A stretch of DNA of 35,951 bases from Chloroflexota bacterium (GTDB lineage Bacteria > Chloroflexota > Ktedonobacteria > Ktedonobacterales > Ktedonobacteraceae). The stretch is taken from positions 1 through 35,951 of the forward strand of contig VBHI01000079.1 in NCBI GenBank assembly GCA_005881495.1. The letters run 5' to 3'. The notes beneath the pieces are model-generated. The model did no database searches, had not been told where the DNA came from, and saw nothing but the letters and a program-made list of their open reading frames with translations. Position 1 is the first letter of the stretch; the number at the start of each line of letters is the position of its first letter. Below are positions 32,332 through 35,951 of the stretch, in pieces. The translations under genes were made by a program, and so were the position numbers.

Positions 32332-33639
32332 TCACCACAGCGGATTCATAACCAGTCCGCTAATCAGCTTTGGATAATAATAGGTAGATTTTTGTGGCAT
32401 TCGGTCGTCTGCCTGTGCTACCTCGCAAATCTGCCTCACCCGTGTCGCATTCAGTAAGAGCGCTCCCTGAGCATTACCGCTGTGTACCGCCTCCAAGGCC
32501 TGCCCTGCGTCTCGTGTGTACCGTACGTACGTTCCCGACGTTACTTCTTCGGCGTGTATGCCGAGTAGCGCCTCCAGTATAAGGGTGTGGGCCACCGCTA
32601 CATCTAAATCATTCCATGCTGCTGAGTGCCCACTTGCCAGCATCTGTTTCTTTCCCTGCTCGTTCAGCATCAGCAGCCAGTTTCGCTCTTTTGTACTCAC
32701 TACCAGTGAGGGTTGCTCCTCTCCAACCTGGCTTAATTCTGCCAGCATCGCGTCACTTGTCGCTGCTCTATTCAGGTTTCGTACCGTGAAATACTGCGCA
32801 AGTTGTTCGCTGTTTAGAGCATTTATCGCTTCGGGACTCAGGCCAAAAAGCAAGCGGTGTGTCGGTAATACCAGCAAGCCTGGATCGTCAACGTCAATCA
32901 ATGCCATCAACACAAAGTTCACTGCGTCCTCATCGTCCAGGTGATGCCGCATTTCCCGTATCTCTTCACGATAGTTCAAAGCAGTCTCATAGCGGTGATG
33001 TCCATCGGCAATATATAACTGACGTTCGGCAAAGAAATTCTGAATAAGCCCGCTGTGTGTAGGATCTGTAATTGGCTGTAAACGATGTTCCTCGTGTGCC
33101 TCGTCTGTCATCTGTACTTCAGCGTCAGTAGCGTAAACGCTGAGCAAGCGGCGCATTCTCCCTTGCGGGTCATCATACATACTCATCAGCGGGCTGAAAT
33201 TGGTAACACAGGCTCGTAGAAGCTGCAAACGATCGTTTTTCGGTTTTGTCATGGTGTGCTCATGTGGTAACACTACCTTCGCACTCCACGGCTCTAAGCG
33301 AACCCTTGCCAATAGACTTGTCCGTGTGTACGTCTGGCTATTGTGCGTAAATTGTTGTTGGTAGAAATAATAGCAGGGAGTAACCTCTTGACGCAGCGCG
33401 CCGTTCCTGCGCCATTCAGCGAAGGTGGAAGTCGCGCGTGTATAGCGATTATTCAAGATCGTGTCAGTCGCTTCCTCCTGCCCAAATTCCAGGCGGATGA
33501 AATTGTAGGGATGGCGAGCATAATATCTTGCCTGTGCTTCCTGAGAAATCACGTCATAGGGTGGTGTAACAACTTCTGCCAGGTCCCCTATTATGTCGCT
33601 CGCGTATCGTATCCCACGGAGTGGTTGCACATCTGCCAT
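32332..33639 (-). CDS. DUF1015 family protein
   Basis: A 435-residue protein of the DUF1015 family, full length. Blocks are LRGIRYASDIIGDLAEVVTP-PYDVIS, NFIRLEFGQEE, LLARVRLEPWSAKVVLPHEH, and the signature ADGHHRYETALNYRE near 205-220. The His-rich HH motif and conserved Asp/Arg suggest a nucleotide-using or hydrolytic site; related proteins are often near serine-synthesis genes, where kinase activity has been suggested, so function stays open. It converges on the HEAT-repeat gene. The long minus-strand leader lies in the 33640-34053 gap. Confidence 0.88.
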   Translation of the reverse strand: MADVQPLRGIRYASDIIGDLAEVVTPPYDVISQEAQARYYARHPYNFIRLEFGQEEATDTILNNRYTRATSTFAEWRRNGALRQEVTPCYYFYQQQFTHNSQTYTRTSLLARVRLEPWSAKVVLPHEHTMTKPKNDRLQLLRACVTNFSPLMSMYDDPQGRMRRLLSVYATDAEVQMTDEAHEEHRLQPITDPTHSGLIQNFFAERQLYIADGHHRYETALNYREEIREMRHHLDDEDAVNFVLMALIDVDDPGLLVLPTHRLLFGLSPEAINALNSEQLAQYFTVRNLNRAATSDAMLAELSQVGEEQPSLVVSTKERNWLLMLNEQGKKQMLASGHSAAWNDLDVAVAHTLILEALLGIHAEEVTSGTYVRYTRDAGQALEAVHSGNAQGALLLNATRVRQICEVAQADDRMPQKSTYYYPKLISGLVMNPLW

Positions 33640-33790
33640 ACTCTATACATTTCACTTTCTATACTATCCATCTGTTGTGAGCAGTAATGCTCATCTCAGA
33701 TCAATCTCATTGGCGCAGTGGCCTGTGGCACATTGTATCATTTTAGCACTCTTCATGGTAAAAACTTAGAATATTTGTTCTATATTTATC

Positions 33791-33819
33791 TTGACATTCC
33801 GATAAACCTGTGGTAATAT
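33791..33819 (+). promoter_or_regulatory. Strong promoter with no gene directly downstream
   Basis: TTGACA (33791-33796), a 17-bp spacer, TAATAT (33814-33819): the same hexamers and spacing as the tRNA-Leu promoter. Transcription should begin near 33826, 228 nt above the next ATG and upstream of a second promoter. Confidence 0.7.
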
Positions 33820-33825
33820 ACATTG

Positions 33826-33945
33826 TGTTAGTACAAAAGTTCTAAAACTAAATAAGCTCTCCCTTTCCCCTAACAATCTCCTATCTTTCCTCTTCTCTTC
33901 CTCAAAGGCGGTCGGGTGTTACCTCTCTCTCCCTCTCCCGACCGC
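33826..33945 (+). ncRNA. Candidate pyrimidine-rich small RNA ending in a GC hairpin
   Basis: Between the promoter at 33791-33819 and a second promoter at 33978-34006 lies about 120 nt without a frame. Positions 33852-33905 are almost all C and T, with repeated TCTCC, TTCCTC and CCCTTTCCCC. The hairpin GCGGTCGGG (33908-33916)/CCCGACCGC (33937-33945) closes on another C/T-rich loop. C/U-rich single strands of this type are used by many small RNAs to pair with Shine-Dalgarno sequences. No U run follows the hairpin, so termination is uncertain, and it may simply be a leader of the gene at 34054. Confidence 0.35.
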
Positions 33946-33977
33946 TGTGGCGGGAGCAGATTTCCAATCTTTCATAC

Positions 33978-34006
33978 TTGACGCCTCTTCTTCTAATCGC
34001 TACAAT
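33978..34006 (+). promoter_or_regulatory. Promoter of the one-span membrane protein gene
   Basis: TTGACG (33978-33983), a 17-bp spacer, TACAAT (34001-34006). Predicted start near 34013, about 40 nt before the ATG at 34054. Confidence 0.65.
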
Positions 34007-34053
34007 GAGAACATCAACGAAACTTGTTTTTTCGTAGCAAAGGACGTTCAGGT

Positions 34054-34341
34054 ATGGATCTAACAATATTAAGATACATCGTATTTATCGTCGCAGTTAT
34101 CATTCTTATTTGGGCGGCCTTTGAACTAAGATCAAGGCAGGTTCGTCGCAAAAAACTGAAAGATAAGACCCCTGGTGCCTGGGTCAAGTTAGATTTCACG
34201 AACGCGCACCTCAAAGAAGAAGGACCATTGTCGTTGCCAAAGGAAGAAAAAGACAAACCAGGAGAGCAAACTGACGAGTCGGATATTCACACGCTGGCAC
34301 AGCAAAATGGTCACTACATACCGAGTAAGAAAACACTTTAA
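34054..34341 (+). CDS. Small one-span membrane protein, unknown
   Basis: A 95-residue protein with one N-terminal span (residues about 4-23, ILRYIVFIVAVIILIWAAFE) followed by a basic segment (LRSRQVRRKKLKDK) and a charged tail (PKEEKDKPGEQTDESD). The positive-inside rule places the tail in the cytoplasm. ATG at 34054 follows AAAGGACG; an upstream TTG at 34024 would add ten residues and lies between promoter and ribosome site, so is less likely. No family recognised. It may be a membrane anchor or regulator of a neighbouring complex. Confidence 0.72.
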   Translation: MDLTILRYIVFIVAVIILIWAAFELRSRQVRRKKLKDKTPGAWVKLDFTNAHLKEEGPLSLPKEEKDKPGEQTDESDIHTLAQQNGHYIPSKKTL

Positions 34342-34377
34342 TGAACGGGTAAGAATAGGTTTTCTCGCCATCAGTGC

Positions 34378-35469
34378 CTATATGCGAAAACGCGTCCCCA
34401 TCTTCTTGTATGCTTCCTGGTCGACACGAAAACTATCGGCATTGGTTCCGCGTGCAGAGGCTAAGAACTCTGAAAGGAGTTGTACTGGTAACGCTGCCAC
34501 GAGCGGCGTTACCTCTTCAGGCAAATCGATGCTATCACAGATAGCAAAACGCTTCCAGCCGTCGCGGTTGAACAGCTCGGCGGTCTGAGCATTTGGAGCT
34601 TCACCAAGAAGCCAGATAGGAGAACCAATCTCGCTTGATGCCAACAGAAAGTCGCCCATTCGAGCCTGGGCAGGTCCTTTCACAGCAATAGGAATAAGCA
34701 GATCTTCCTTCTCAAAAGCCACCTGAGGACCGTGGATGGCCTGCTCCAACTCAAAACCTTCTGCTGTTACATAGGACGATTCTTTCGCCTTGAGAGCGCC
34801 CTCGGACGCTGTCGCTGCATTGGGACCAGCCCCTACATAGTAGAGACGTCGTTGTTTCGCCGCAGTTTCCTGCGCGATACTGCGCACCTCATCTTCTCGA
34901 GTCAGCATGTTTTCCATCAATGCGGGCACCTGCCTCAGCCCTTGCTCAAGGCGCAGCGCCTGCTCAGTCTTTCCCAATAATGTCGCCAGCCGTGTGGCTA
35001 TCTGCCCAAGGCGGGTCAATGCGCCAATATAGCTTATGGAATGCGTAGAGGATGGGTCCTGCTCCACGGTTTGTATCACAATATCTGGCCCTTGCATCTT
35101 AGAGCTTTTGCCCGTAATACCAATCGTCAGTACCTTCGCCTCCACAGCGCGTTGAACTGCCAGGTTTCCATGAAGCTTGCTACCGCGGTGGCTGATAACA
35201 ATCACTGCATCATTTTCACGCAATGGATGGGGATAGTTGACAAATTCAAACGAACGCACCGACCAGGCATCCGCGCCGGCCAGCAGCAGCATATATTCTC
35301 CCACTATCGCCGCGTGGAAACTGGTGCCAATCCCCGCAAGCAGAATGCGGTCAGCTTTTGATAGCCTCTCTGCAGCCTGCGTTGGGCCGTCCCAGTCAGC
35401 CAGAAGTTGGCGCACCGCTTCGGGCTGTGCATGAATTGAGCGATACAGCCCTGTACTACTCTCTGCCAT
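34378..35469 (-). CDS. Double-SIS-domain sugar isomerase/deglycase-like protein
   Basis: A 363-residue protein made of two SIS (phosphosugar-binding) domains, about 37-165 (RILLAGIGTSFHAAIVGEYM; VIVISHRGSKLHGN) and 205-345 (LYYVGAGPNAATASEGALKA-KESS). The second carries the GlmS-isomerase-like block GALKAKESSYVTAEGFELEQAIHGP, where Glu and His line the site. No glutaminase domain precedes it. Relatives include GlmS isomerase, FrlB and AgaS, which isomerise or deaminate amino-sugar phosphates; the substrate is uncertain. Its start has AAGGAG with a rather long 12-nt spacer. Confidence 0.88.
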   Translation of the reverse strand: MAESSTGLYRSIHAQPEAVRQLLADWDGPTQAAERLSKADRILLAGIGTSFHAAIVGEYMLLLAGADAWSVRSFEFVNYPHPLRENDAVIVISHRGSKLHGNLAVQRAVEAKVLTIGITGKSSKMQGPDIVIQTVEQDPSSTHSISYIGALTRLGQIATRLATLLGKTEQALRLEQGLRQVPALMENMLTREDEVRSIAQETAAKQRRLYYVGAGPNAATASEGALKAKESSYVTAEGFELEQAIHGPQVAFEKEDLLIPIAVKGPAQARMGDFLLASSEIGSPIWLLGEAPNAQTAELFNRDGWKRFAICDSIDLPEEVTPLVAALPVQLLSEFLASARGTNADSFRVDQEAYKKMGTRFRI

Positions 35470-35737
35470 TGTAATACCATCTCCTTTGTATTGAGGTTAG
35501 TCTAAAAAGTGTAACCTATTTCGCCGGCATTGAATACAGCCAAGCACAGTGCGTGGAACAGCCAAAGAGGCTATAGTGTAAATGCAAGCAATTTTCATCG
35601 TTACTTAACACTCTCTGATGCGTATATTTACTTATTAAGAGCGTAAGCACGTGGCATTGTGCAGAGGAATAGTGCCCCGCATTGTATTCAGCTCTACAGA
35701 AAACGTCTCAAGCACAAGTCAAACCAATAACCTTTGA
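35470..35737. other. Stretch without a recognisable gene
   Basis: Upstream region of the SIS gene on the minus strand. No clear promoter pair, RNA gene or conserved frame was seen. Confidence 0.35.
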
Positions 35738-35887
35738 GGTGGAGTCCATGTAGCCTTTGGCAATCCCTATCCACAATTTACTCGAGCTGACTGGGATGCA
35801 AAAATCCACGTGGATGTCATCCCAACGGACTGTACGATTGAAGTGGATGGACGCACTATCATGCGTAATGGGGTGTTTACTGTCTAA
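35738..35887 (+). pseudogene. C-terminal scrap of an M29-like aminopeptidase
   Basis: From 35738 to TAA at 35885-35887 the plus strand reads GGVHVAFGNPYPQFTRADWD then AKIHVDVIPTDCTIEVDGRT and IMRNGVFTV. The H(I/V)AFG...IHxD...VDGxxI..dG pattern resembles the end of M29-type (AmpS/AmpT) aminopeptidases, where the His and Asp are metal ligands. An in-frame TGA lies directly upstream and no earlier part of the enzyme is seen. Confidence 0.42.
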
Positions 35888-35905
35888 TCGGAAGTAGAGG
35901 AAGAA

Positions 35906-35951
35906 GCATTTCAATTGCCTGCAAGTTTGAACATGCGGGCAATTGAAATGC
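35906..35951. terminator. 14-bp hairpin at the end of the window
   Basis: GCATTTCAATTGCC (35906-35919) pairs exactly with GGCAATTGAAATGC (35938-35951) around an 18-nt loop. It lies 18 nt after the stop of the peptidase scrap and probably was its terminator. The stem may continue past the window. Confidence 0.6.

Overview
The window looks like chromosome from a free-living, spore- or mycelium-forming type of Chloroflexota, most likely Ktedonobacteria. This is inferred from style, not from a marker search: mid-50% G+C, FtsZ with long disordered flanks, several Thr/Pro-rich membrane-anchored surface proteins, DUF1015, LarB and KGG-repeat stress proteins together, and many decayed gene pieces between intact genes. 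No rRNA, CRISPR array, complete transposase or prophage was seen. One tRNA gene, tRNA-Leu(CAG), is present.

Layout. 0.1-1.5 kb: a mucin-like membrane-anchored surface protein. 1.8-2.5 kb: tRNA-Leu with its promoter, then a frameshifted remnant of a cation:proton antiporter. 2.5-6.7 kb, all on the minus strand: a haloacid dehalogenase, a PrdB/GrdB-like protein interrupted by an in-frame UGA exactly at the family's selenocysteine position, a mercuric-reductase-like flavoprotein, and the N-terminal half of a radical SAM protein. 7.1-9.6 kb, minus strand: a Crp/Fnr-type regulator translationally coupled to a CxxC thioredoxin-like protein, a small polytopic membrane protein, and a TlpA-like thioredoxin. 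Three copies of the palindrome TGTAG-N6-CTACA lie upstream of the radical SAM, membrane and TlpA-like genes. In the last two the palindrome is 29.5 bp above a TATACT -10 box, the spacing of a class II Crp/Fnr-activated promoter. Together this suggests a thiol/selenol redox regulon. 9.8-12.1 kb is a gene graveyard around an intact aldo/keto reductase: cupin-CcdA and LuxR-flavin-reductase chimeras.

12.5-17.9 kb: a DNA-3-methyladenine-glycosylase-like protein, an AraC-type regulator, an NTF2-like protein with an HxlR scrap, MutM, a lipoprotein, LarB and a KGG stress protein. 18.0-19.5 kb: FtsZ. 19.7-20.5 kb: a 41-residue lysine-rich protein and a single-domain response regulator. 20.6-23.0 kb: leuS broken into two open frames inside the editing domain. 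23.3-30.4 kb: exported and membrane proteins (a Tat-type lipoprotein candidate, a 908-residue GATase-like membrane protein, a zinc-ribbon/stalk protein) with a PhzF-family enzyme among them. 30.6-35.5 kb: a HEAT-repeat protein, DUF1015, an orphan strong promoter ahead of a pyrimidine-rich hairpin RNA candidate, a one-span membrane protein and a double-SIS sugar isomerase homologue. The window ends on a peptidase scrap and a terminator hairpin.

The most notable items are the candidate selenoprotein with a SECIS-like hairpin, the three-site Crp/Fnr operator set, and the disrupted leuS. No homology search or folding program was run; family calls rest on motif recognition.
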